From Colwellia sp. (GTDB lineage: Bacteria; Pseudomonadota; Gammaproteobacteria; Enterobacterales; Alteromonadaceae): a DNA stretch of 64,000 bases. Position 1 is the first letter of the stretch. Each line of letters opens with the position of its first letter. Below are positions 36,874-46,405 of the stretch, in pieces. Both the position numbers and the translations under genes were made by a program. The stretch is from assembly GCA_002733765.1 (NCBI GenBank), contig NVWU01000004.1:119078-183077 (forward strand), in the 5' to 3' direction. The notes beneath the pieces were generated by a model, which was not told the DNA's origin, made no database searches, and was given only the letters and a program-made list of their open reading frames with translations.

Positions 36874-37998
36874 ATGTCAGGCAATACTTTCGGAAAATTA
36901 TTTACCGTTACTTCATTTGGCGAAAGCCATGGCTTAGGGCTAGGTGCTATTATTGATGGTTGCCCTCCAGGCATTGAATTATGTGAAACTGATTTGCAAA
37001 TCGATCTCGATAGGCGTCGCCCCGGTCAGTCACGTTTTACTACTGCTCGTAATGAAGCGGATATAGTCAAAATTATGTCAGGTGTATTTGAAGGTAAAAC
37101 AACCGGAACACCGATAGGTTTGATTATTGAAAATACCGATCAACGCTCTAAAGACTATGGCAATATTGCGCAAAGCTTTCGTCCTGGTCATGCTGATTAC
37201 ACTTATTGGCAAAAATATGGATTACGTGATTATCGAGGTGGTGGTCGCTCTTCAGCAAGAGAAACCGCGATGCGTGTTGCCGCCGGCGCAATAGCTAAAA
37301 AATATTTAGCACTAAAGTTTGGAATGAAAATACAAGCTTGTGTGACTCAAATAGGTGAAATTACGGCTACATCTGTAAATGGCGAGCCACTTGATTTTCA
37401 AAATATTGATTGGAATGAAGTAGAACAAAATCAGTTCTTTTTCCCCGACAGTACTAAACTTGAACAACTAGACCAACACTTACGTGACATTATGCGCGCT
37501 AAAGACTCTATAGGGGCGAAAGTCAGTGTCGTAGCAACGAATGTTCCCGTTGGTTTAGGTGAGCCTATTTTTGATAGACTTGATGCTGAAATTGCCCATG
37601 GCTTGATGAGCATCAATGCGGTGAAAGGTGTTGAAATTGGTGATGGTTTTGCTGTTGTTAACCAAAAAGGCTCAGAACATAGAGATGAATTAACACCACA
37701 GGGTTTTGCTAGCAATCATGCGGGTGGTGTTTTAGGTGGTATTTCCTCAGGACAAAATATTATTGCACATTTAGCATTAAAGCCAACTTCAAGTATTGGC
37801 GTTAGTGGTAAAACAGTTGATGTTAGCGGTAAAGCAACGGATATTATTACCAAAGGTCGACATGACCCCTGTGTTGGTATTCGTGCAGTACCTATTGCCG
37901 AAGCAATGTTAGCGTTAACCTTAATGGATCACTACTTAAGACATCGAGCGCAAAATGCTGATGTTATTTGTAGTACGCCAGTGATAACTGAAAGTTAA
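36874..37998 (+). CDS. aroC: Chorismate synthase
   Basis: AroC converts 5-enolpyruvylshikimate-3-phosphate to chorismate, the last shared step of aromatic amino acid synthesis, and needs reduced FMN. Conserved blocks are [18 protein letters not shown] near residue 15, [14 protein letters not shown], the region [32 protein letters not shown] near 124, and [18 protein letters not shown] near the C-terminus. At 374 residues it is slightly longer than the E. coli protein (361). Confidence 0.97.
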   Translation: MSGNTFGKLFTVTSFGESHGLGLGAIIDGCPPGIELCETDLQIDLDRRRPGQSRFTTARNEADIVKIMSGVFEGKTTGTPIGLIIENTDQRSKDYGNIAQSFRPGHADYTYWQKYGLRDYRGGGRSSARETAMRVAAGAIAKKYLALKFGMKIQACVTQIGEITATSVNGEPLDFQNIDWNEVEQNQFFFPDSTKLEQLDQHLRDIMRAKDSIGAKVSVVATNVPVGLGEPIFDRLDAEIAHGLMSINAVKGVEIGDGFAVVNQKGSEHRDELTPQGFASNHAGGVLGGISSGQNIIAHLALKPTSSIGVSGKTVDVSGKATDIITKGRHDPCVGIRAVPIAEAMLALTLMDHYLRHRAQNADVICSTPVITES

Positions 37999-38024
37999 TC
38001 CCCTTGGGTAAATAGGAATAAATT

Positions 38025-39212
38025 TTGTCATTATTTACCCGACTATCTTCGAGTTATTTTTTTTATTTTGCCATTCTGGGCTTAATTTCACCTTACCTTT
38101 CTGTTTTTCTTGATGGTAAAGGTTTTACCTCGCTTGAACTTGGAGAAATTTTTGCCATTCTTACTGCCACTAAAATCATTGCGCCAAGCTTATGGGCAAT
38201 TTTAGCGGATAAAACCGGGCAGCAATTATTGATAATTCGTATTGGCGTTGTACTTGCCCTGTTAAGTTTTATGTTGCTATTTTGGTTAAATAGTTATTGG
38301 CCAATTATTTTTTGTTTAGCATTGTTTAGTCTTTTTTGGACGGCAATATTACCTCAGCTTGAAGTATTAACTTTAAATTCAGTTAGGCGTAGTAGTAAGA
38401 TTTACGCACGTATTCGTTTATGGGGAAGTTTAGGGTTTATTGTTTTAGCTATTTTTGCAGGGCAAATAATGGCCTTTTATCAAAAGCAAGGCTTATCAAG
38501 TGATACTAACTCATCATTTTCCAACGCCTTTGTGGTGATGGGCTGTGTTGTTTTATTACTATTGTTGTTATCAACACTTACTATTAAATCTCGTCAGGTT
38601 CTTAGTGCCGCCAAAAAAAAAGCATCATCAATAAAAGACAAATTACTAGAACTCAGGTTTATAATTTTCTTTTTTTCAGGGATATTATTACAAATTAGTT
38701 TTGGTCCTTATTATGGTTTTTTTGCTTTATTTTTAAGAGATTTAGAATACCCAGGTTTTGCTGTCGGCTTATTTATTTCATTAGGTGTTTTGGCTGAAAT
38801 ATTAATATTTATTTTTGCTAGCAACTTTTTTAAATACTTTACCTTAAAAACCTTACTGATTTTTAGTTTAGCTGTAACGGCACTACGTTGGTTTTTAGTT
38901 GCTTTATATGCAGATTCTGTTTGGTTATTAGCACTTACCCAATTAATTCATGCGGCAAGTTTTGCTTTGTTTCATAGCGCTTCAATGATCTTTATTAGTA
39001 ATCATTTTAGTGCGGATCAACAATCAAGAGGACAAGCTGTTTATCTGGGGGGCGTTTATGGTGTGGGTGGTGCTATTGGCGCCTATCTAGCGGGAGTATT
39101 ATGGCTTGATGGCTTGGGCGCCACCACGGCTTTTTTAACGGCCAGTGTTGCCGCATTATTGGCGGCATCATTAATGAGTTTTTTACCTAAAGAAAATACT
39201 CATACCAATTGA
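38025..39212 (+). CDS. MFS transporter, HcaT/nucleoside-symporter-like
   Basis: This 395-residue protein has about 12 hydrophobic segments and belongs to the MFS_1-like group that includes the putative phenylpropionate transporter HcaT. The motif FWTAILPQLEVLTLNSV, the following RIRLWGSLGFIVLAI, and the C-terminal GQAVYLGGVYGVGGAIGAYLAGVLW are typical. The frame starts with TTG at 38025, 26 bp after aroC, with an AGGA ribosome binding site; no ATG fits better. The substrate is unknown. It is often found after aroC in this bacterial group. Confidence 0.85.
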   Translation: MSLFTRLSSSYFFYFAILGLISPYLSVFLDGKGFTSLELGEIFAILTATKIIAPSLWAILADKTGQQLLIIRIGVVLALLSFMLLFWLNSYWPIIFCLALFSLFWTAILPQLEVLTLNSVRRSSKIYARIRLWGSLGFIVLAIFAGQIMAFYQKQGLSSDTNSSFSNAFVVMGCVVLLLLLLSTLTIKSRQVLSAAKKKASSIKDKLLELRFIIFFFSGILLQISFGPYYGFFALFLRDLEYPGFAVGLFISLGVLAEILIFIFASNFFKYFTLKTLLIFSLAVTALRWFLVALYADSVWLLALTQLIHAASFALFHSASMIFISNHFSADQQSRGQAVYLGGVYGVGGAIGAYLAGVLWLDGLGATTAFLTASVAALLAASLMSFLPKENTHTN

Positions 39213-39247
39213 ACCCTGCATTTTGAAGTAGCATGGGTATAGATAGG

Positions 39248-39985
39248 TTACTTAGTTGTTTTGTTAGGCATTTCATTTGTAGTCGCTTTATTTTCAACAA
39301 CAATCTCTGGGGCAATATCTTTCACTGCCGTCAACGCACTCTCGTAATCTGGGTGTTGTGATATGTTAGCCACTAATTCTTTATATTTTACTATTCCTTG
39401 ATTGTCTATAATAAAAATAGCGCGGGTCAATAAGCCCATATCCTTAATAATTAGACCATAATTTTCACCAAAGTTACGCCAAACTGAGTCAGATAATACT
39501 TTGACTTGATCTATATTTTCAACTTTGCAAAAACGCTTTTGTGCAAAAGGTAGATCATTACTAATGGTTAATATAGTGATATTTTTTGGTAACTTGGCTG
39601 CTTCTTTATTAAAACGTTTAGTTTGTAATGAACACACGCCTGTGTCTAAACTTGGTACAACTGAAATAAGTAATGTTTGATCTTTAAAATCAGTTAGCGC
39701 TATTGGAGTAAAGTTTTTATCTACTACGGTAAAATTTGGTGCTTTATCCCCAATTTTGATCTGATTACCGAGCAAAGTAACGTACTTATCATTCGCTTTT
39801 ACTAAATCTTGCGTTTGTGTAAGTGTTGATTGACTAACTGGTTTTGCATGAATATTGAACATTAATACACTAGGGGTAAAAAATAATAGAAATAAAAGTT
39901 TACTTAGGGTAGATAATTTCATCATTAGTTGGAATAATTGATTGTAAAGTTTAAGTTTACCGTTTTTCTCCTTGAGTTTCTTCAT
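39248..39985 (-). CDS. tpx: Thiol peroxidase with N-terminal export signal
   Basis: Tpx is an atypical 2-Cys peroxiredoxin that reduces hydroperoxides. The peroxidatic cysteine is C118 (SLDTGVCSLQTKRF) and the resolving cysteine C153 (KRFCKVEN), with the conserved threonine in place. Unlike usual Tpx (about 168 residues) it has a 75-residue N-terminal addition with a clear signal-peptide core, LSKLLFLLFFTPSVLMFNIHA, so it should be exported. A start at the internal MKLSTLSKL (about residue 22) would give a more classical signal peptide; neither start has a strong ribosome binding site at ideal spacing. How it would be reduced in the periplasm is unclear. Confidence 0.88.
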   Translation of the reverse strand: MKKLKEKNGKLKLYNQLFQLMMKLSTLSKLLFLLFFTPSVLMFNIHAKPVSQSTLTQTQDLVKANDKYVTLLGNQIKIGDKAPNFTVVDKNFTPIALTDFKDQTLLISVVPSLDTGVCSLQTKRFNKEAAKLPKNITILTISNDLPFAQKRFCKVENIDQVKVLSDSVWRNFGENYGLIIKDMGLLTRAIFIIDNQGIVKYKELVANISQHPDYESALTAVKDIAPEIVVENKATTNEMPNKTTK

Positions 39986-40121
39986 TATTTTTCGACAAAA
40001 CTCCTGTAAAGGTGTTATTAAATATCCTCTGTTAGGTGAAAAGCAAAGGTATTAATATTAAAATATATAAACAAGAAATTTTTGATTCAATGGATTTTAT
40101 TTTCAAAGGTGATTAGCTATT

Positions 40122-41231
40122 ATGCCAATTAAGCTCTTAATTTGTGATGACTCGAATATGGCGCGTAAGCAATTAGCGCGTTCATTACCGGAAGGCTGGG
40201 ATGTTGATGTTAGTTTTGCTAGCAATGGAGTTGAAGGCATTGAAGCGATAAAAGCAGGTAAAGGTGATGTACTTTTACTTGATTTGAATATGCCTAAAAT
40301 GGATGGTTATCAAGTGCTGAAAGCTATTTTAGAACAAGATTTACCTACCTTGACTATTGTTGTTTCTGGCGATATTCAACCAGAAGCGCATAAAAGAGTT
40401 ATAAGCTTAGGGGCATTGGATTTTATTCAAAAACCAGTGAACAGAGAGAAATTAACCGAAGTACTACTCTCTTATGGTGTTTTCACTAAAGAAGATCAGG
40501 GTGTGGCTCAACTAGAGGCGACTACCAAGGTAAATATTCCAAAAGCTATCGTACAAGTAAAAAGCAATATAGCGGCTTCTCCGCCATTAAAGGTGGATAC
40601 TGTAGATAGTTCTGCTTCTGTTAGTGATGTAGAGTTAACGCTATCTACTGAATTGAGAGATTGTTATCAAGAAGTGGCAAATGTCGCTATGGGACGAGCA
40701 GGGGATTTACTTGCGCGATTGTTAGGCGTTTTTGTTAAGTTACCCATACCTAATGTTAACTTTATTGAAGTCAGCGAATTGAGCATGGCGCTTAAGGCGG
40801 TAGAGGCAAGCGAAAGCACTTCTGGTATTTGCCAAGGTTTTATTAGCGCGGGTATTTCTGGTGAAGCACTATTAATTTTAAATGATTCAAGCTTTAAAGA
40901 TGTCGCTTCATTAATGAATTATCAGTATGACGAAGATGAAGGAACAGAATTAGAGTTATTAATGGATTTAGCTAACGTACTTATTGGCGCTTGCTTAAAA
41001 GGGATATCTGAACAGCTAGATATTGATTTTAGTCAAGGTCATCCTGTTGTTTTAGGTCAACATAGAAAAATATCAGAACTCATTGCTAATAATACTAAGT
41101 GGAAAAAGACATTGGCAATTGAAATTAGTTATAGTATTGAAAATTATCCAATAAAGTGTGATTTACTCTTGTTGTTTACCGAGCAGTCGATGCAAACATT
41201 GAATAACAAATTGTCTTATTTACTTGATTAA
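40122..41231 (+). CDS. Response regulator with CheC/CheX-like phosphatase domain
   Basis: Residues 1-120 form a receiver domain with acidic pocket ICDDS, phosphoacceptor aspartate in LLLDLNMPKMDG near residue 56, and KP in FIQKPVN near 105. After a linker of about 60 residues, the C-terminal half (about 185-369) is CheC-like. It has two helix motifs of the type ExxN/DxxN (EVANVAMGRAGD and DLANVLIGACL) that in CheC/CheX act in CheY-P dephosphorylation. It may dephosphorylate another response regulator or itself. A diguanylate cyclase gene follows, separated by a 74-bp inverted-repeat element, and may be its functional partner. Confidence 0.88.
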   Translation: MPIKLLICDDSNMARKQLARSLPEGWDVDVSFASNGVEGIEAIKAGKGDVLLLDLNMPKMDGYQVLKAILEQDLPTLTIVVSGDIQPEAHKRVISLGALDFIQKPVNREKLTEVLLSYGVFTKEDQGVAQLEATTKVNIPKAIVQVKSNIAASPPLKVDTVDSSASVSDVELTLSTELRDCYQEVANVAMGRAGDLLARLLGVFVKLPIPNVNFIEVSELSMALKAVEASESTSGICQGFISAGISGEALLILNDSSFKDVASLMNYQYDEDEGTELELLMDLANVLIGACLKGISEQLDIDFSQGHPVVLGQHRKISELIANNTKWKKTLAIEISYSIENYPIKCDLLLLFTEQSMQTLNNKLSYLLD

Positions 41232-41256
41232 ATGTTTTGTATTTTAATCTCTAATG

Positions 41257-41330
41257 TATATACCCGTTCCACTTGAATATACTCGTTCAGGAAGTCTGAG
41301 CGATTCATATTCAAGTGGAACGGGTATATA
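41257..41330 (+). repeat. Short MITE-like palindrome, copy 3 (74 bp)
   Basis: The two ends are a perfect 24-bp inverted repeat (41257-41280 and 41307-41330) containing TATACCCGTTCCACTTGAA, with a 26-base spacer that matches the left-arm sequence CTCGTTTCAGGAAGTCTGAG of the longer copies. It looks like a deletion derivative of the same family. Transcribed, it would form a very stable hairpin between the response regulator and diguanylate cyclase genes. Confidence 0.9.
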
Positions 41331-41356
41331 TCAAAATAGCGTAAACTTAAATTAGA

Positions 41357-42340
41357 ATGGGATTGGCCATGTCATTACAAGCCTCACAATTAAATGAATT
41401 ACACTGGTTAATGGAAATGCTTCATAACATTGATGTTGGCTTAGTGGTTTTAGATAAAGATTACAAGGTACAAATTTTTAATGGTTTTATGGAGAATCAT
41501 AGCGGCTTGTTACCTAGAGAAGTTAAAGGTAAATTACTATTTGAATTATTTGATGAAATTCCTCAAGATTGGTTTGAGCGTAAAGCTGAATCAGTATTTT
41601 TATTAAAGAATAAAGCGTTTACTATTTGGGAACAACGCCCCTATTTATTTAAATTTAATAGTTACCGTCCTGTTACCGGTAGCTCTGATTTTATGTATCA
41701 AAATACTACTTTTATTCCACTGATGTCTTCAACCGGTGAGGTAAGTCATTTATGTTTGCTTGTGTATGATGTAACGGATAATGCAGTACATAAAATGAGT
41801 TTAGAAAAAGCCAATAAAGAATTAGCTATATTAAGCCAAACAGATGGATTAACTAAGCTGTTCAATCGTAGTCATTGGGAAAATTGCTTACAAGCGGAAT
41901 ATAAGCGTTGGACTCGTAGTCAACATTCAAGTTCGTTAGTGATACTTGATATTGACCACTTTAAAAAGGTAAATGATACCTATGGTCATGTGGTTGGTGA
42001 TGAAGTTATTCGTCACCTTTCTAGTTTAATTCGAGATCATGTAAGAGAAACTGATATTTCTGGTCGCTATGGTGGAGAAGAGTTTGTTATTTTACTGGCA
42101 GATACGCCATTGAAAAATGCGTATGTTTTTGCGGAACGTTTACGCAGAGAAGTAGAAGCATCAATTACTAAGTATAATGATATAGATCTTAAATACACTA
42201 TTAGTATTGGTATCGCTGAAATTGAGCCGACGATTAAAAGCTATGAAGCGTGGATTGAGTGTGCAGATACAGCGCTTTATCATGCAAAACAAAATGGCCG
42301 AAATAAAGTGAGTATACACCCCAAACCCGTAGTAAAGTAA
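41357..42340 (+). CDS. PAS-GGDEF diguanylate cyclase
   Basis: This 327-residue cytoplasmic protein has an N-terminal PAS domain (about 15-145, NIDVGLVVLDKDYKVQIFNGF) and a GGDEF domain (about 160-320). The active-site loop is GGEEF and an I-site RETD lies five residues before it, so c-di-GMP synthesis with product inhibition is expected. The start is uncertain: ATG at 41357 has little ribosome-binding signal, and a second ATG at 41369 follows a GGGA. It probably works with the receiver-CheC protein encoded just upstream. Confidence 0.9.
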   Translation: MGLAMSLQASQLNELHWLMEMLHNIDVGLVVLDKDYKVQIFNGFMENHSGLLPREVKGKLLFELFDEIPQDWFERKAESVFLLKNKAFTIWEQRPYLFKFNSYRPVTGSSDFMYQNTTFIPLMSSTGEVSHLCLLVYDVTDNAVHKMSLEKANKELAILSQTDGLTKLFNRSHWENCLQAEYKRWTRSQHSSSLVILDIDHFKKVNDTYGHVVGDEVIRHLSSLIRDHVRETDISGRYGGEEFVILLADTPLKNAYVFAERLRREVEASITKYNDIDLKYTISIGIAEIEPTIKSYEAWIECADTALYHAKQNGRNKVSIHPKPVVK

Positions 42341-42352
42341 TTGCGTTAGTTT

Positions 42353-43933
42353 TTATTGTTCCCGTTTATTCTGAGCTTGTAATAGAGTAATAATGATTAA
42401 TGGGATGATAATCATTAAGAATAAAATCAAACGAGGCCATTGGCTATAGGGCGTTTCTCCTGTGACTAAGGCTACTTCTGTTTTTAATACTCCTTCTTCA
42501 AATTGTGGAATACGCGCGATAAAATTACCATGATGATCAACAACTGCGGTGATACCGTTGTTGGTTGAGCGAAGTAAAGGGCGGCCAAATTCTAAAGCGC
42601 GCATACGGGCTATTTCCATGTGTTGATGTGGGCCGTGTGAATCGCCAAACCATGCATCATTACTCACTGTTAGCAATAAACTTGTTTGTTTAGTCAAATT
42701 AGCCGCTAATTGATGAGGAAATACAATTTCAAAACAAAGTAGCGGTAATATATTTAAGTTTTTTGCTATTAGGTTATGTTGTACATAATTCCCTCGACTA
42801 AAAGAAGACATGGGCAAGTTGAACAGTGGCGCTATCGGACGTAATAGCTCTTGAAACGGAACAAATTCGCCAATAGGTAATAGATGGCTTTTTGAATAGC
42901 GATTACTATGGTTATAGTAATAACCTTGTTCATCTTTATCTTGTTTATTACCTAAAACGATTAAGCTATTAAAGTATTCTTTGCTGTCAAAATTATAATT
43001 TAAAATACCGGTAATAATGACACTATTATTTAATAATGCTGAACGATTTACGGTGTTTAAAAAATCTTGTACTGCGGGCTCAACTGCTGGAATAGCGGAC
43101 TCTGGCCATATAATAATATCAGCGTCGTAATTGATACGAGTAAGATCTAAGTATTTAAGCATTGTTGGCCACTCCTGCTCTGGGGCCCACTTTATTGATT
43201 GCGCAATATTACCTTGAACGAGGGCAACCTTGGTTGTTTTTCCGGTAGTATGAACCCAATTTACTTTGGCTAAGCCATAACTTAACGCAGTAACAATCAA
43301 AAGAAGAGCGATAGGAGTTGTTAGCGGTTTTTTACTGATTTTTTTCAAGGTATAGACTATTTTGACTAAACAAATGTTTATTAAAATGACTAAGGCTGTG
43401 ATGCCTACTTCGCCTATTAGTGGGGCGAAATTAGCTAGTGGGCCATTTATTTGACTATATCCTAATGAAAGCCAAGGAAAACCAGTAAATACAACACTAC
43501 GCAGATATTCGCTAATTAGCCAAAAAGGTATTAGCAGCCATAAATTAAGTTGTTTTTTATTTGAACAATAGGCAGTTAAATAAGCGGAAAAAGCAGGAAA
43601 TAATGCTAAATAAAGACAAAGGAATAGCATTAAAGCTAAAGAAACGATGAGTGGTAAACCACCAAACTGGTCAATACTAACGTGAACCCAACTGATACCG
43701 CTAGCAAACCAACCAAAGGCAAAAACTCCCATCAGTTTAGCTGATTTTTTAGGGGGTTGTTTAGCTAAGTGATAAAAAACAATTGCGGGAAGACAAAGGC
43801 TTAAATACCACTGTGAAAACGGGGCATAAGCAAAAACTAAGCTTAAACCCACGATAAAAAAAAGCCAATATTGTTTGTTTACTAAGGAACTCTTTAAGGA
43901 GAATAAAAACGTTTGAATTCTTGGCTTAATCAC
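42353..43933 (-). CDS. lnt: Apolipoprotein N-acyltransferase
   Basis: Lnt adds the third acyl chain to lipoproteins at the periplasmic face of the inner membrane. Several membrane helices (residues 1-220) precede a nitrilase-like domain with the catalytic glutamate in IIWPESAIPA near 277, a conserved lysine in KSHLLPIGEFVPF, and the catalytic cysteine in LLCFEIVFPH near 398. A last helix lies near 500-520. The length of 526 residues is typical. It overlaps corC by 8 bp and is the last gene of the miaB-ybeZ-ybeY-corC-lnt operon. Confidence 0.96.
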   Translation of the reverse strand: MIKPRIQTFLFSLKSSLVNKQYWLFFIVGLSLVFAYAPFSQWYLSLCLPAIVFYHLAKQPPKKSAKLMGVFAFGWFASGISWVHVSIDQFGGLPLIVSLALMLFLCLYLALFPAFSAYLTAYCSNKKQLNLWLLIPFWLISEYLRSVVFTGFPWLSLGYSQINGPLANFAPLIGEVGITALVILINICLVKIVYTLKKISKKPLTTPIALLLIVTALSYGLAKVNWVHTTGKTTKVALVQGNIAQSIKWAPEQEWPTMLKYLDLTRINYDADIIIWPESAIPAVEPAVQDFLNTVNRSALLNNSVIITGILNYNFDSKEYFNSLIVLGNKQDKDEQGYYYNHSNRYSKSHLLPIGEFVPFQELLRPIAPLFNLPMSSFSRGNYVQHNLIAKNLNILPLLCFEIVFPHQLAANLTKQTSLLLTVSNDAWFGDSHGPHQHMEIARMRALEFGRPLLRSTNNGITAVVDHHGNFIARIPQFEEGVLKTEVALVTGETPYSQWPRLILFLMIIIPLIIITLLQAQNKREQ

Positions 43934-44804
43934 TCAGTTTACCGTTTATTTTATGTTTTTTAGCCACGGTTACTTGCAGCATTTGCATACGTCTTGTATC
44001 GGCGGAAACTACTTTGAAATCAAAGTTTTCTAGAGAGAGTTGCTCCCCTGTTTGTGGCATATGGTTTAAGTGCTGCAAAACTATGCCAGCAATAGTATCA
44101 GCTGATTTCTCATCAAATTTGCAGTTAAAGTATTCGTTAAAATCTGCCAGTTCAGTCAGCGCTCGGACTAAATATACATTGCCCGCGAGCTGCTTTATAT
44201 CCTCTTCAATATCTTCATCGGTTTCATCTTCAATTTCTCCGACTATTTGTTCAAGAATATCTTCAATTGTGATTACGCCTGAAATACCGCCATATTCGTC
44301 AGCAACTAGTGCCATATGGTAGCGATTAGAGCGAAATTCATTTAATAGTGGCTCTACCTTTTTACTTTCGGGAACAATAATTGCTGGACGAATAACATTC
44401 GTTAAACTAAATTTTTCTGTCGAATTACTAAAACCAAAAGCGAGCAAGTCTTTGGCTAATAGAATACCATCCACATGATCAATATCTTCATTTACAACGG
44501 GAAAGCGGGAATGACCTGAATCTAAAATGATAGGTAAAAATTCATCTAGGCTATGATTTCTGTCGATGGTTACCATTTGTGAACGAGGTATCATTATGTC
44601 GCGAACTCGCATTTCTGATACTTCTAATACGGCTTCAATCATTTGCCTTGTTTCAGCATTTATTAGTTCACGGTTTTGCGCGTCAGTTAAGACATCAACT
44701 AAATCGTTTTTATTTTTCGGCTCAGGTCTAAATAATTGAACAACTTTATCCAATACTGATTTTTTCTTTGAGCCGTTACTCGAGTGGGGGTTGTCATCGC
44801 TCAT
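43926..44804 (-). CDS. corC: CBS-domain protein CorC (magnesium/cobalt efflux)
   Basis: CorC has two CBS domains (about 70-190; MIPRSQMVTIDRNHSLDEFL, VADEYGGISGVITIEDILE) and a C-terminal CorC_HlyC transporter-associated domain (about 205-285). There is no membrane-spanning DUF21 region, as in short CorC/YbeX proteins. The family is linked to magnesium and cobalt export and ribosome-related functions. It starts 40 bp after ybeY and overlaps lnt, in the conserved operon order. Confidence 0.94.
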   Translation of the reverse strand: MSDDNPHSSNGSKKKSVLDKVVQLFRPEPKNKNDLVDVLTDAQNRELINAETRQMIEAVLEVSEMRVRDIMIPRSQMVTIDRNHSLDEFLPIILDSGHSRFPVVNEDIDHVDGILLAKDLLAFGFSNSTEKFSLTNVIRPAIIVPESKKVEPLLNEFRSNRYHMALVADEYGGISGVITIEDILEQIVGEIEDETDEDIEEDIKQLAGNVYLVRALTELADFNEYFNCKFDEKSADTIAGIVLQHLNHMPQTGEQLSLENFDFKVVSADTRRMQMLQVTVAKKHKINGKLSD

Positions 44805-44844
44805 AGAGCTTATTTTTTTCCTATTTAAGTTTATTTAGCTATTG

Positions 44845-45300
44845 TTAGCTTTCATAAGGATTATTAATAGATAATTGCGCTAGAATTTTTACTTCTAGTG
44901 CTTCCATTTCATCTGCATCTGCATCGTTTATATGATCATATCCTAATAAATGCAAGCATCCATGAATAATCATGTGTGCCCAATGATCAAATAATATCTT
45001 ATTTTGTTCCTTCGCTTCCTGCTCAACAACAGGAACACAAATAACTAAATCACCCAGTAAGTTAAGTTCAATCCCCTCAGGCACTTCAAAGGGAAAAGAC
45101 AGGATATTAGTCGGTTTATCTTTTTGTCGATACTGGCTATTTAACTGTTGGCTTTCTTCAATATTAACTAATCGAATCGTTAACTCAAACTCTTGATCGG
45201 TTACAGCCGTTAATGCCATATCTGTCCAACGTTGAAAAAGCTTCAATGATGGTAGTTCGGTTGCTTCACAGGCAAGTTGTAAATCAATATGATTACTCAT
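44845..45300 (-). CDS. ybeY: Endoribonuclease YbeY
   Basis: YbeY is a zinc-dependent RNase needed for 16S rRNA 3'-end maturation and ribosome quality control. The metal-binding motif [11 protein letters not shown] is near residue 112, preceded by the conserved NILSFPFE and LGDLVICV blocks. The length of 151 residues is typical. Its start overlaps the end of ybeZ by 8 bp. Confidence 0.96.
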   Translation of the reverse strand: MSNHIDLQLACEATELPSLKLFQRWTDMALTAVTDQEFELTIRLVNIEESQQLNSQYRQKDKPTNILSFPFEVPEGIELNLLGDLVICVPVVEQEAKEQNKILFDHWAHMIIHGCLHLLGYDHINDADADEMEALEVKILAQLSINNPYES

Positions 45301-46405
45301 TGTTAAGATATTTTGCCTTTGCTTGCTGTTCTTTTTGTTGTTTTAGTCTATTTTCCTTTTGATCATAAGACTCATAAGCTTCTACTACTCTTGCTACTAC
45401 GGGATGACGTACAACATCTTTCGCTTGGAAGAAGTTAAAACTTATTCCTTGAATATTTTGTAAAACCTCGATTGCTTGGCGTAAACCCGATTTTTGATGT
45501 TTAGGTAAGTCAACTTGAGTTATATCACCAGTAATAACAGCACGTGAATTAAAACCAATACGCGTTAAGAACATTTTCATTTGTTCAACAGTGGTATTTT
45601 GGCTTTCATCTAAAATAATAAAGGCATCATTTAAGGTTCTACCGCGCATATACGCTAGTGGTGCAATTTCAATGACATTACGTTCAATTAGCTTCTCTAC
45701 TCGTTCAAAGCCTAACATTTCAAATAAGGCATCGTAAAGTGGTCTTAAATACGGATCTATCTTTTGTGATAAATCACCCGGTAAAAAACCAAGCTTTTCG
45801 CCAGCTTCAACAGCAGGGCGAGTCAGTAATATTCGACGTACTTCTTGCCGTTCTAATGCCTCAACAGCACATGCAACAGCAAGGTAGGTTTTACCTGTTC
45901 CTGCTACGCCAACGCCAAAGCTTATGTCATTGGTTCTAATGCTTTGAACATAAGATTGCTGATTACCATTGCGTGGTTTGACGATGCCGCGTTTTGTTTT
46001 AATGGTAAGCATTTTTTCATAGTTGGCGCCTAACTCAGTCGCTTCTTTACTCTGTGTAGGGCTATTAGCATCGCCTTGTTCTAATATATTTGTTTCGAGT
46101 ATTGCTAAATGTACCATTTCACTGGTAATTAACTTGTAAATACCCTTTACTGGCGCAGTTTCTATATAGAGATTTTTTAATAAGTGAATAACCGCTTGGC
46201 AGTTTTTATCTTTACCTACTATTTTAAATTGATTACCACGATAACTAATTTCTACACCTAAGCGACGTTCTATCGTTTTTAGGTGATCATCCATCGGACC
46301 ACATAACTCTGCTTGGCGCTCGTTATCAACAGGAGTTAAGTCTAACTGGTGGTTTGTAGCTAAGTTGACGGTGCTATTTTTGTCAGCGTTCAAAGTATTA
46401 TCCAT
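45293..46405 (-). CDS. ybeZ: PhoH-like ATPase YbeZ
   Basis: This PhoH-family protein of 370 residues has an N-terminal KH-like region (about 30-110) and a PhoH ATPase domain. Walker A is [11 protein letters not shown] near 170, Walker B is [12 protein letters not shown] near 268, and the sensor motif is [14 protein letters not shown]. It works with YbeY in RNA metabolism, probably as an RNA helicase or ATPase. The ATG overlaps the miaB stop by one base (TAATG), showing translational coupling. Confidence 0.95.
   Translation of the reverse strand: MDNTLNADKNSTVNLATNHQLDLTPVDNERQAELCGPMDDHLKTIERRLGVEISYRGNQFKIVGKDKNCQAVIHLLKNLYIETAPVKGIYKLITSEMVHLAILETNILEQGDANSPTQSKEATELGANYEKMLTIKTKRGIVKPRNGNQQSYVQSIRTNDISFGVGVAGTGKTYLAVACAVEALERQEVRRILLTRPAVEAGEKLGFLPGDLSQKIDPYLRPLYDALFEMLGFERVEKLIERNVIEIAPLAYMRGRTLNDAFIILDESQNTTVEQMKMFLTRIGFNSRAVITGDITQVDLPKHQKSGLRQAIEVLQNIQGISFNFFQAKDVVRHPVVARVVEAYESYDQKENRLKQQKEQQAKAKYLNNE

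Noticed and set aside
39206-39242. Possible further MITE-like end (TTTTGAAGTAGCATGGGTATA)
   Set aside because: Only one end is present and it differs from the family (AGCATGG instead of GGAACGG); too degenerate to call.
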